A stretch of DNA of 64,000 bases from CAVZBW01 sp963773635 (lineage in GTDB: Bacteria > Actinomycetota > Acidimicrobiia > Acidimicrobiales > RAAP-2): assembly GCA_963773635.1 (NCBI GenBank), contig CAVZBW010000005.1:1-64000 (forward strand), read 5' to 3'. Position numbers and translations under genes: made by a program. The notes beneath the pieces were generated by a model. The model saw nothing but the letters and a program-made list of their open reading frames with translations, did no database searches and was not told the DNA's origin. This document shows positions 27,608 through 35,618 of the stretch, piece after piece (positions within the stretch are counted from its first letter, which is position 1; every line of letters begins with the position of its first letter).

Positions 27608-30600
27608 GTGGACCGTGGGCTTGAATGGGAATTGATGGATCCCTCCGCCCGCCCTGCGCCCCTCCTGGCGTCGCCAAGCGACGAGGCCCGAGACGAGGCC
27701 CGAGAGGACGGAGCGTTGGCCGGCACCGACCGGCACGAGATGGTGTTTGTCCCCGCCGATCCCCCCAGGCAGGGGCGGTTCGCGCTCTTCGTGCCGCCGG
27801 GCCGGAGCACGGGAGCGTCGGGCTCTCCGACCCCGTTGGGTAGTCGTGGGTCTTGCCCGCGCTCAGAGACGGCGAGGGCAGGAGCCGTCGCCGAGCGATC
27901 GTCTCGCACCGAGATGGAGCTGGTTCTTCCCGCAGGAAGCGGCGTCCGGCGCCGGACCGTCCCGGCCGAGTTGGTGCCGGTGGACTCCGCACTCCGCCGT
28001 TTCCTCGACACCGATCCCGTCGGCCTGAGCGAGAGCGCCGGCGCGTGGTCCGCTGTGGTGGTCGCCGGGCTCAACCTGGTGGCGCGTGGCCGCATCATGC
28101 CGGCGGTGACGCCCTCGGGTTTCGACGCCTGGCGGGTCGGGCCGTTGGAGGCAGCGGACGAGGCCCTCATCGGCGAGCTGGCCACGGCCTTGCCGCCGGT
28201 GGCGCACTGCCTGGCCCGTTCAGGTCGAACCCCGATCGAGGTTGCCTCGCCCGAGCACCTCGTCCGCGCGCTGTGGGACGCGCTGGCCGACGTTCTCGTG
28301 CGCACTTCGGCCGCCCCGGTGGCGGCTGGCGCCGATCTCTTTGCGGCCCGCGAAGCTCAGCAGGCGCGCCAGCTCGGCGCATGGCTGGCCGAGGCGAGCC
28401 GGGGCATCGGCGGGGGAATTGCCGTCGGCCTGCGGATCGAGCTGGACCGATTCGGTGACGCCGCGGGAGGCGACGAGTGGGGAAGCGCCCAGCCCGAGCC
28501 CGGTCGGGAGGAGGGCGAGGTTCTCGCGGACGGCCAATACGCCGTCGTCGAGTCCGCCGACACGCCGGTCGCCCCCGCCCGGGCCATTGTCCAGGTGACC
28601 TCGTCGCTCGATCCGAGCCTGGTGGTCGACGCGGCAGACGTCTTTGGGCTTGGGCCGGCGGTGCTCGCACGGCTGGGTCCCACGGCCGAAGAAGAGCTCC
28701 TGCTCGCACTGCGACGCGGAGGCCGGGCGTGGCCGGCGCTCTCGGCCGTGCTCAACCAGAAGATCCCCTCGGACCTCGATCTGGACGACGCAGCGATCGA
28801 CGATCTCCTGGGCGAGGGCGCCCAAGCACTCGCGGCAGCCGGCATCGACGTCCTGTGGCCGGCGGGCCTACTCACGGCGGGGCTCACCGTCACCGCGTCG
28901 ATCACCTCGGCGCCTGAGCCGGTCGTCCAGGCCGGGTTCAGCCTCAATTCGATCCTGACGTTCCGCTGGCAGGCGGCGCTCGGCGGCGAGCCGTTGACCC
29001 CAGAGGAGATGGATCAGCTGGCAGAGGCCAAGCGGGGCCTGGTGCGCATCAGGGGCCGCTGGCTCGCGGTGGACCCCGCGCTCATCGCGAAGTTCCGCGA
29101 TCGGCGCGAACGAACGATGCCGGCGGCCGAGGCCCTGGCGGCCGCCATGGCGGGCGAGATGGTGGTCGACGGCGAGGCGGTCCCCGTGGTGGCGGAGGGA
29201 AACCTCGCAGCGTTTGCCGAGAAACTGCGATGCCTGGGGGATGGTTCGGCGGAGCCGATCGGTATTCCGCCGGGCCTGGCCGGCGAGCTCCGCCACTATC
29301 AGGAACGGGGGGTGTCGTGGCTCTACGAGATGTGCGAGCTCGGACTCGGCGGGTGCCTGGCCGACGACATGGGCCTCGGCAAGACCATCCAGGTCATCGG
29401 CCTTCATCTCCACCGGGTGGCTACCCACCGGCACAAGACCAAGAGGAGTAGCAAGAAAGAGCGGCCACCACGCACCCTCGTGGTCTGCCCGGCTTCGCTC
29501 CTCGGCAACTGGGCGCGGGAGGTGGCACGGTTTGCTCCCGACACGCCGGTGCGGCGCTATCACGGGAGCGGTCGCAGCCTCGAGGACCTGGCGGGGGGCG
29601 AGCTGGTGATCACCACGTACGGCGTGGCCCGACGTGACCGGGCGGACCTGGCGCGCTCCGGGTTCTCCCTCGTGGTCGCCGACGAGGCGCAGCACGCCAA
29701 GAACCCGATGTCCGACACCGCCCGGGCCCTGCGCGAGCTCGGCGGTGAGGTGCGCATCGCCCTGACCGGCACTCCGGTGGAGAACCGCCTGACCGAGCTG
29801 TGGTCCATCCTGGACTGGACGACTCCGGGACTGCTCGGGCCCTTGGAACGGTTCCGCAGGACGGTGGCGCTCCCGATCGAGCAACGGCGCGACCCGGAGG
29901 TGACCGAGCGGTTGTCTCGCACGGTGCGCCCATTTCTCTTGCGGCGCAAAAAAACCGACCCGCGGATTGCCCCGGACCTCCCGAAACGGATCGTCACCGA
30001 CCATGCCGTGAGCCTGACCGCCGAGCAGGCGACTCTGTACGAGGCAGAGGTGCGAGAGGCGCTGGCCGCCATCCGGGAAAAGAAAGGCATTCAACGCCAG
30101 GGCCTCGTGTTCCGGATGCTCACCGTCCTCAAGCAGATCTGTAACCACCCCGCCCAGTACCTGCACCAGCCCGGACCGATCGTCGGACGCTCCGGCAAGC
30201 TCGCCGCCTTCGAGGAGCTGCTCGACGTGATCCTCGCCGAGGGCGAGTCGGTGCTCGTCTTTAGCCAGTACGTCGAGATGTGCTTCCTGCTCGAGGCGCG
30301 CCTGTCGGGTCTCGGTGTCGACACGCTCTTTCTGCACGGCGGCGTCGGGGTGCGCGCCCGGGACAGGCTGGTCGCCGCCTTCCAGGCGGGGCAAGCGCCG
30401 GTGTTCCTGCTGTCGCTCAAGGCCGGCGGCGTGGGGCTCAATTTGACCCGTGCCAGCCACGTGGTCCACTACGACCGCTGGTGGAATCCGGCTGTCGAGG
30501 ACCAGGCCACCGACCGCGCGCACCGGATCGGCCAGGAAAAGACCGTCCAGGTGCACCGGCTCGTCGCGGAGGGAACCTTGGAGGATCGCATCGTCGAGCT

Positions 30601-30748
30601 CTTGGAGAAAAAGCGCGCCCTCGCCGAGGCCGTGGTCGGCGAGGGAGAGGCGTCGATATCCCAGCTTTCCGACGAGGAGCTGGCCGATCTGGTCACCCTG
30701 GCGTCACCCGAGGCCACGTCGACCCGCAAGGCAAGGTCGTCACGGTGA
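27608..30748 (+). CDS. SNF2-family DNA-dependent ATPase
   Basis: A 1046-residue protein. Residues 1-550 form a long N-terminal region of the bacterial SNF2 type; the ATPase follows with Walker A DDMGLGKTIQ (about residue 586), DEAQ box in VVADEAQHAKNP (about 692), LTGTPVENR, and the C-terminal helicase motifs VFSQYVEMC, LFLHGGV and ATDRAHRIGQ. SNF2 proteins use ATP to move on or remodel DNA-bound complexes. GTG 27608 opens the frame; ATG 27635 is an alternative. It overlaps the SWIM gene by one base (TGATG), a tight pairing known for this family. Confidence 0.9.
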   Translation: MDRGLEWELMDPSARPAPLLASPSDEARDEAREDGALAGTDRHEMVFVPADPPRQGRFALFVPPGRSTGASGSPTPLGSRGSCPRSETARAGAVAERSSRTEMELVLPAGSGVRRRTVPAELVPVDSALRRFLDTDPVGLSESAGAWSAVVVAGLNLVARGRIMPAVTPSGFDAWRVGPLEAADEALIGELATALPPVAHCLARSGRTPIEVASPEHLVRALWDALADVLVRTSAAPVAAGADLFAAREAQQARQLGAWLAEASRGIGGGIAVGLRIELDRFGDAAGGDEWGSAQPEPGREEGEVLADGQYAVVESADTPVAPARAIVQVTSSLDPSLVVDAADVFGLGPAVLARLGPTAEEELLLALRRGGRAWPALSAVLNQKIPSDLDLDDAAIDDLLGEGAQALAAAGIDVLWPAGLLTAGLTVTASITSAPEPVVQAGFSLNSILTFRWQAALGGEPLTPEEMDQLAEAKRGLVRIRGRWLAVDPALIAKFRDRRERTMPAAEALAAAMAGEMVVDGEAVPVVAEGNLAAFAEKLRCLGDGSAEPIGIPPGLAGELRHYQERGVSWLYEMCELGLGGCLADDMGLGKTIQVIGLHLHRVATHRHKTKRSSKKERPPRTLVVCPASLLGNWAREVARFAPDTPVRRYHGSGRSLEDLAGGELVITTYGVARRDRADLARSGFSLVVADEAQHAKNPMSDTARALRELGGEVRIALTGTPVENRLTELWSILDWTTPGLLGPLERFRRTVALPIEQRRDPEVTERLSRTVRPFLLRRKKTDPRIAPDLPKRIVTDHAVSLTAEQATLYEAEVREALAAIREKKGIQRQGLVFRMLTVLKQICNHPAQYLHQPGPIVGRSGKLAAFEELLDVILAEGESVLVFSQYVEMCFLLEARLSGLGVDTLFLHGGVGVRARDRLVAAFQAGQAPVFLLSLKAGGVGLNLTRASHVVHYDRWWNPAVEDQATDRAHRIGQEKTVQVHRLVAEGTLEDRIVELLEKKRALAEAVVGEGEASISQLSDEELADLVTLASPEATSTRKARSSR

Positions 30749-32061
30749 TGCCACGCGACACGGACGGCTGGGGCAATTGGCCCAAGAAGGAGCCCCGCCG
30801 CCCCGCGACGGGGCCGCCGCGGAAACAGGGGCGCACGCCGTTCGGTCGGACCTGGTGGGGACGGGCGTGGGTCGATGCGCTGGAGGGCCGGGCAAGGCTC
30901 GACCCCAACCGCTTGCCGCGGGGTAGGACCTACGCACGAGTGGGAGCGGTCGACGATCTCGATGTCGATGTTGGCGAGGTGCGGGCAGAGGTGCAGGGCT
31001 CTCGCAGAACGCCCTACCACGTGCGGGTGCGGGTACGGCCCTTTGGCCACCAAGAGTGGGAGGCCGTCTTTGGGGCGCTGGCGGAGCAGGCCGGTCATGC
31101 CGCCGCTCTCCTCGACGGCGAGCTGCCGTCGGAGATCGCCGAGGATGTCCGCTCGGTCGGCCTCGACCTCCTGCCGGGTCCCGGCGAGATCCAGACCCGC
31201 TGCTCGTGCCCCGACTGGGCCGAACCGTGCAAGCACTCTGCCGCCGTCTGCTACCTGGTGGCGGATCGCTTGGACGAGGATCCCTTCGACCTCTTTCTCC
31301 TCCGGGGCAGGAGCCGCGAGGCGCTCATGGCGGGGGTGCGATCGCAGCGCCTGGGTGGCGTGGCCCCGACCTCGCCAGTCGTCGACGGGGCCGACCTGAC
31401 CGACGGCTGGCCGGAGGATCCTGGCATGTCGGCGCGCCTCGCCTGGGGGCGGCAGGTCACCGCGATCCCGTCGCTGCCGGCGCCCCCACGGCGTGCCGGG
31501 CGGCCCACCGTCTTGGCGACCGACCCGCCCGAGGGATCGGGGATCGACCCCCAAGCGCTCGGTGTGCTCGCGACCGACGCGGCCCGCCGGGCGTGGGAGC
31601 TCGTGACCGGGCGGCAACCGGAGACCACGTCTCCATCCGGAAGTGCCGAGCGCGCCGTCAATGGCCTCTCTGCCGCAAGCGCCCTCGATCTCTCAGCGGA
31701 CGAAGACTGTGCTCGGCTGGCTGCGGCAGCCCTCGGCGAAGAGGGGGCCGCGGCGGGCTTCGAGCTCGACGTGCTGGCCCGCCGGGCCGGCATTCGCACC
31801 ACGGAGCTGCTCCGGCGGGGGCTCGCCTGGAGGACCGGCGGGCGAGAGGGGTTGTTCGTCCTGCACGGCACCTGGCAGCCTGGCCCCGAGCTGCTGCGTG
31901 GCGGCCGGGAGGCCCTGGGGCCGGGCACCCGTGCCTCGGCGAACCGGCTGACGAATGGCGAGCGCCAACTTCGCTTGGGCCGGGACGGCTGTTGGTACCC
32001 GTACCGCAAGGTGCGAAGAAGCTGGGAACCCGACGGCGACCCGATCCGCGCCGAGCGCTAG
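30748..32061 (+). CDS. SWIM zinc-finger protein, partner of the SNF2 ATPase
   Basis: A 437-residue protein with the SWIM motif C-x-C-x6-C-x-H at residues 152-163 (CSCPDWAEPCKH). The N-terminus FGRTWWGRAWVDALEG is typical of bacterial SWIM proteins encoded beside SNF2 genes. The C-terminal half (LARRAGIRTTELLRRGLAW, RLRLGRDGCWYPYRK) is helical and may contact DNA or the ATPase. SWIM domains bind zinc and are thought to bind DNA or proteins. Start ATG 30748 shares its A with the SNF2 stop codon. Confidence 0.88.
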   Translation: MPRDTDGWGNWPKKEPRRPATGPPRKQGRTPFGRTWWGRAWVDALEGRARLDPNRLPRGRTYARVGAVDDLDVDVGEVRAEVQGSRRTPYHVRVRVRPFGHQEWEAVFGALAEQAGHAAALLDGELPSEIAEDVRSVGLDLLPGPGEIQTRCSCPDWAEPCKHSAAVCYLVADRLDEDPFDLFLLRGRSREALMAGVRSQRLGGVAPTSPVVDGADLTDGWPEDPGMSARLAWGRQVTAIPSLPAPPRRAGRPTVLATDPPEGSGIDPQALGVLATDAARRAWELVTGRQPETTSPSGSAERAVNGLSAASALDLSADEDCARLAAAALGEEGAAAGFELDVLARRAGIRTTELLRRGLAWRTGGREGLFVLHGTWQPGPELLRGGREALGPGTRASANRLTNGERQLRLGRDGCWYPYRKVRRSWEPDGDPIRAER

Positions 32062-32080
32062 CGGCGTTGCTGAGCCAGAG

Positions 32081-32296
32081 CTACGAGGCCGGCACGAGGA
32101 TGACATCCTCAGCGGTCGGCTCGGGAATCTCCTCACCCGACTCGCGCATGAGCGCCAAGTGGGCGGGAATCGCCTCACGGATTCGACGCTCAACCTCTTT
32201 TCGGTTGAGGCCCGTGGCGGCACAACCCGGCAAATCAGGAACATACGCTCCCCAGGCGTCACCTTCGTGTTCGATCATCACCGCATAGCCGGTCAT
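32081..32296 (-). CDS. HicB-like antitoxin without a HicA partner
   Basis: A 71-residue partial RNase H-fold HicB protein: MTGYAVMIEHEGDAWGAYVPDLPG, then CAATGLNRKEVERRIREAIPAHL. Such proteins neutralise HicA mRNA interferases, but no HicA-like ORF is seen on either side, so it may be an orphan or a regulator. ATG 32296 begins the conserved domain; the longer frame (to 32356) adds unlike sequence. Confidence 0.7.
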   Translation of the reverse strand: MTGYAVMIEHEGDAWGAYVPDLPGCAATGLNRKEVERRIREAIPAHLALMRESGEEIPEPTAEDVILVPAS

Positions 32297-32505
32297 CGCT
32301 GGCCTCGCATGTGTGTCTGCATCCAGATGCTCAAAAGCGTACCCCCGGGATCTCATCGCTTCGCGCCCCCGCCATCGTGACGGTGCCGGGAAGTTCGGGA
32401 CGGACAGGCTAGGAGGGAGAGGTGACCCTTTCGCCTCCCATCACAGTCTCCCAGGCCAAGGCCATGAGTACTTGGTAGTCAGTGAGGGAGTCATCGAGAC
32501 AAGGC

Positions 32506-32752
32506 GACCTGCTGACGTCCCCACCGGATGACGATCGGGCAACAGAGCTCCGCGATCTGCGCAGTGAGCTCGACGCCGTGCGCGCCCAGAACGGGCGGCT
32601 TTCACGGCTTTTGGGGCTGACTGGGGTCCAGGCGCTCCCCGGTGAACCTGCTCGCCAACCGTTGTTCGGGGGTCCGTCGGGGCGTGGACGGCCGTTCTTC
32701 CAGCGAGGACAAGGTGCTGTTTTTTCGGCAGCTCTTTGCTGGACGCGCCACG
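32506..32752 (+). pseudogene. Remnant of a TOTE-type archaeo-eukaryotic primase protein
   Basis: A coiled-coil start DLRSELDAVRAQNGRLSRLL with LGLTG, then, after one frame change near 32670, SSSEDKVLFFRQLFAGR. This order (helical linker, short low-complexity tract, then DKVxFFRxLFAGR) matches the N-terminus of the archaeo-eukaryotic primase domain found in TOTE conflict systems. The homology ends abruptly at AGR and nothing of the catalytic domain follows, so only the N-terminus remains. The assignment is from memory of the motif and needs a profile search. Confidence 0.45.
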
Positions 32753-32967
32753 CCCAACTGCGGGCGGTGCGGATCGGAGATCGAGATGCCCGCTCGGATC
32801 TACCCGTCGTGTGGCTCGGCCGGCTCTTCGGCCGTGAGGGCGAATTCCGCCTCGAGCGGCTCGCCGTACCTCTGCGTTCGACGGATCTCTTGCACTTCCA
32901 ACCACTCCCGCGAGAATCGTCCTTGCCCGGGTAGTGAAGGGTCCACGCGCTCAACTAGACCAAGTTC

Positions 32968-33201
32968 ATGACTAAGTCCGTGGGAGTCCACAAGGCCAAG
33001 ACCCATCTCTCCCGGCTCCTCGATGACGTCGCCTCGGGTGAGGAGGTCGTGATCACCCGCCGCGGAGAGCCGGCGGCGCGCCTGGTGGCGATACGCGCCG
33101 AGGCGCGCCGGACGTTCGGGATCGACCGCGGCCGGCTCGTCGTGCCCGAGGACTTCGACGGCCCGCTCGACGCGGAAGTCCTCGAGGCCTTCGAGTCCTG
33201 A
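32968..33201 (+). CDS. Phd/YefM-type antitoxin
   Basis: A 77-residue Phd/YefM antitoxin: MTKSVGVHKAKTHLSRLLDDV, GEEVVITRRGEPAARLVAI, then an acidic C-terminus (VVPEDFDGPLDAEVLEAFES) that would wrap the toxin. Frame and motifs are intact. The toxin gene follows after two bases but is damaged. Confidence 0.87.
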   Translation: MTKSVGVHKAKTHLSRLLDDVASGEEVVITRRGEPAARLVAIRAEARRTFGIDRGRLVVPEDFDGPLDAEVLEAFES

Positions 33202-33203
33202 GT

Positions 33204-33694
33204 GTGCGGCTGCTCCTCGATACCCACGTCTTCCTCCGGCTGCTGGCCGAGCTGGAGCGACTCGGCCAGCACCTGCGGCCGATCGAGGACCCCGCCAACG
33301 ACCCGCTTCTTTCCGCGGCCAGTTCGTGGGGGATCGCCATCAAGGTCCGCCTCGGGCGGCTCGAGCTTCCGGACAATCCGAAACGCTACGTTCCCGACCG
33401 CATGCGCGCCATTGGGGCCGAGCCCCTCGCCGTCGAGCACGCCGCGCCCTCGCGCTGGCAGAGCTCCCGGTGCTCCACCGGGACCCATTCGAGCGGATGC
33501 TGGTGGCGCAGGCGCGTCATCTGCGGGTCAGGATCGTCACGGCCGACGCCGCCATCGCCCGCCATGACGTTTCGCACGATCCTCGTATGACGACGGCCGA
33601 GCGGACCAGCGCTGGCCCTGTAGCGCGTCGGTACTCGGATGTTCGCCTCACCAGGCGAAGCCGATTCGAGGGTTCGGCCATCGTGACAGAGTGA
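33204..33694 (+). pseudogene. Damaged PIN-domain toxin
   Basis: GTG 33204 opens a PIN domain (LLLDTHVFLRLLAELE). The usual WEI at the second acidic site reads WGI in SAASSWGIAIKVRLGRLE, removing a catalytic glutamate, and about four extra bases near 33450 shift the frame. The rest (ALAELPVLHRDPFERMLVAQA, RIVTADAAIARHDV) is well preserved in another frame. Loss of the glutamate is a substitution and not explained by indel error, so the toxin is probably inactive. Confidence 0.7.
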
Positions 33695-33712
33695 TACGGG
33701 AAACAGTATCGT
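33693..33712 (+). promoter_or_regulatory. Palindromic operator over the -10 box of the XRE gene
   Basis: GATAC (33693-33697) and GTATC (33706-33710) form an inverted repeat with an eight-base spacer. TATCGT (33707-33712) fits a -10 box seven bases before ATG 33720, another leaderless layout. The overlap suggests autorepression by the XRE protein. Confidence 0.5.
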
Positions 33713-33719
33713 TGAGGAA

Positions 33720-34346
33720 ATGACCTGGGAAAAGCTGGCCGCCACGATTGTCCGAGAGCTACGGGCGCGGCACGACCTGTCCCAACGTGCCTTGGCCCAG
33801 CTCACGGGCATCCCGCAGCCGACCATCTCGGAGATCGAGGCCGGCAAGCGACAACCAACTCTTCCCCTTCTCGGACGCCTCGTGGAAGGCGCCGGTGGAG
33901 GAGTGGAGATCCTGGTGGTGCCGTCGGCCGGGCCGACGAGCGCCCGGGCCACCGCCGCCGAGATCAGGCGGCGTCTCGAGGCCGTACCGCCGGATTCCTC
34001 GGCCCCCCGTTCCGAGCGCGAAGACGGGGCACTGCGAGCGGCGCTCGACCTGCGAGACCAATTGGCCCAGCTGGGCGCCAAGCAGGTGGCCCGGGCCACC
34101 GCCGCCCGGCCGGACTCGACTGGGAACCAGCGGTGGGACGCCTTCTTGGCCGCAGTAGTCGAGGAGGCGGCCGCCTCTCATGACATCGCCCCACCGCGCT
34201 GGGTGGAAGAGCCCAGATGGTTCGTCCGGCCGTACTGGTACGCCAGCGACTCGCCCCGGTTCCACGCTTGGGAGCTCGCCAACACGCCCGGTGCCTTTTG
34301 GCGCCACGGAATACTCGTCGCCGAACAGGAGCTGGCGAGCGTCTGA
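33720..34346 (+). CDS. XRE-family HTH regulator, probable antitoxin
   Basis: A 208-residue protein. Residues 8-60 are a classic XRE helix-turn-helix (LSQRALAQLTGIPQPTISEI then EAGKRQPTLPLLGRL). The C-terminal part has a coiled helix (LRAALDLRDQLAQLGA) and a domain rich in tryptophan and tyrosine (RWVEEPRWFVRPYWYASD) that may bind the partner. Its stop shares a base with the start of the nucleotidyltransferase gene (TGATG). Together they resemble nucleotidyltransferase toxin-antitoxin pairs. Confidence 0.8.
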   Translation: MTWEKLAATIVRELRARHDLSQRALAQLTGIPQPTISEIEAGKRQPTLPLLGRLVEGAGGGVEILVVPSAGPTSARATAAEIRRRLEAVPPDSSAPRSEREDGALRAALDLRDQLAQLGAKQVARATAARPDSTGNQRWDAFLAAVVEEAAASHDIAPPRWVEEPRWFVRPYWYASDSPRFHAWELANTPGAFWRHGILVAEQELASV

Positions 34347-34882
34347 TGGAGCGCCAGGAGATCGAAGGCGCCCTGCGCGAGGTGGCGGAGGTACTCGAGG
34401 AGCGCAAGGTCCGGGCTCGCATCGCGGTGGTCGATGGCGCCGCCATGGTGCTGGCATTTCGGACCCGCTTCGCCACCAGAGATGTCGACGCCGTTTTCTA
34501 CCCCCCGGAGAAGGTCAAGGAAGTGGCCGCCGAGGTGGGACGCCGCCGCGGACTCCCCGAGAGTTGGCTGAACGACTCGGCGAAGATCTTTGTGCCGCCG
34601 TTCAAGGAGCCGGACTGGCGCCCGCTGTTCAGCGCTGGCGCTGTCGACGTGGTGGCTGCCGACGAGTCGAGCATGCTGGCCATGAAGTTACGGGCGGCGA
34701 GGCCCCAAAGAGACCTCGACGACGTTCGAGCACTGCTCGGCTCTACCGGCATCTCGACGAGGGCGGCTGCGCTCGGGGTCTACGACGAGTACTTCCCGGA
34801 GGATCCGCTCCCCGAGCGCGGCCTGGCCGTCCTCGAGACGGCCTTGGAGCTCGGGCCGCTGACGCCAGGGTTAGGGCCCTAA
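34346..34882 (+). CDS. DUF6036-like nucleotidyltransferase, probable toxin
   Basis: A 178-residue protein with a nucleotidyltransferase-fold core: VVDGAAMVLAFRTRFATRDVDAVFYP contains the glycine/alanine helix and the TRDVDAVF catalytic aspartates (shown here in two parts: VVDGAAMVLAF and TRDVDAVF). A later LAMKLRAARPQRDLDDVRAL is typical of the AbiEii/DUF6036 group. Such enzymes can transfer nucleotides to tRNA or proteins. Translation is coupled to the XRE gene. Confidence 0.75.
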   Translation: MERQEIEGALREVAEVLEERKVRARIAVVDGAAMVLAFRTRFATRDVDAVFYPPEKVKEVAAEVGRRRGLPESWLNDSAKIFVPPFKEPDWRPLFSAGAVDVVAADESSMLAMKLRAARPQRDLDDVRALLGSTGISTRAAALGVYDEYFPEDPLPERGLAVLETALELGPLTPGLGP

Positions 34883-34954
34883 AGTTAGACACCGTACGCA
34901 ACTACGTACTTGGGGCTGCCAGACTCGCTGCGCGGGGCCCGGGCTCGCCCGGAG

Positions 34955-35615
34955 CTACGCGTCCTTGGTCGCTCCCGGTCCCGGCACTGGTCCCGCCGGC
35001 GGCATGCCTCCGGCCAGCAGGTCGAGCACCCGGGCCGCCCCCTCGGCCACGGTGAGCATGGCGCCGGGGATGACGAGATCGGGGTGCTCCGGGGGCTCGT
35101 AAGGCTGCTCGACCCCGGTCATCTGGGACACCGAACCTTGGTCGGCCCTGCGGTAGAGACCCTTGGGGTCGCGTCGGCGGCACTCCTCCAAGGGCGTGTT
35201 CACCCAGACCTCGTAGAAGTCGAGGCCGCGCTCCTGGTGGACGCGGCGAGCGGACCTCTCGGCCCGCCCGGTAGGGACTGACCAGTGCGACGAGAGCGAC
35301 CATCCCGGCATCGGCAAACAGCGCGGCGACCTCTGCGACCCGGCGGACGTTCTCGTCGCGATCCTCCGGAGAGAAGCCGAGGTCGGCGTTGAGCCCGTGG
35401 CGCAGGTTGTCGCCGTCCAGCCGGTAGGCGGCCCGGCCCCGCTCGAGCAGCGAGGCCTCGACCGCGCCCGCCAGGGCCGACTTGCCCGAGCCCGAGAGCC
35501 CGGTCAGCCACACCGTGGCGCCATGCTGGTCGAGTGCGGCCCAGCGCCGCTCCCGGGTGACGACGCCGTGGTCCCAGACGACCTCAGGGGTGCGTCGCCG
35601 CTCCGCCTCGCCCAA
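34955..35615 (-). CDS. cysC: Adenylyl-sulfate (APS) kinase, one frameshift
   Basis: Phosphorylates APS to PAPS. The P-loop GLSGSGKSALA, then RLDGDNLRHGLNADLGFSPE and EDRDENVRRVAEVA are diagnostic. The frame changes near 35265 (after VSPYRAGR) and resumes FYEVWVNTPLEECRRRDPKG and the lid region LYRRADQGSVSQMTG. It begins four bases after the stop of cysN. The C-terminus ends at 34955. Confidence 0.88.
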
Positions 35616-35618
35616 GGG

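Noticed and set aside
32753..32967. A second gene on either strand after the TOTE remnant
   Set aside because: Short frames such as the minus-strand EFALTAEEPAEPHDG have no start signal or family motif.
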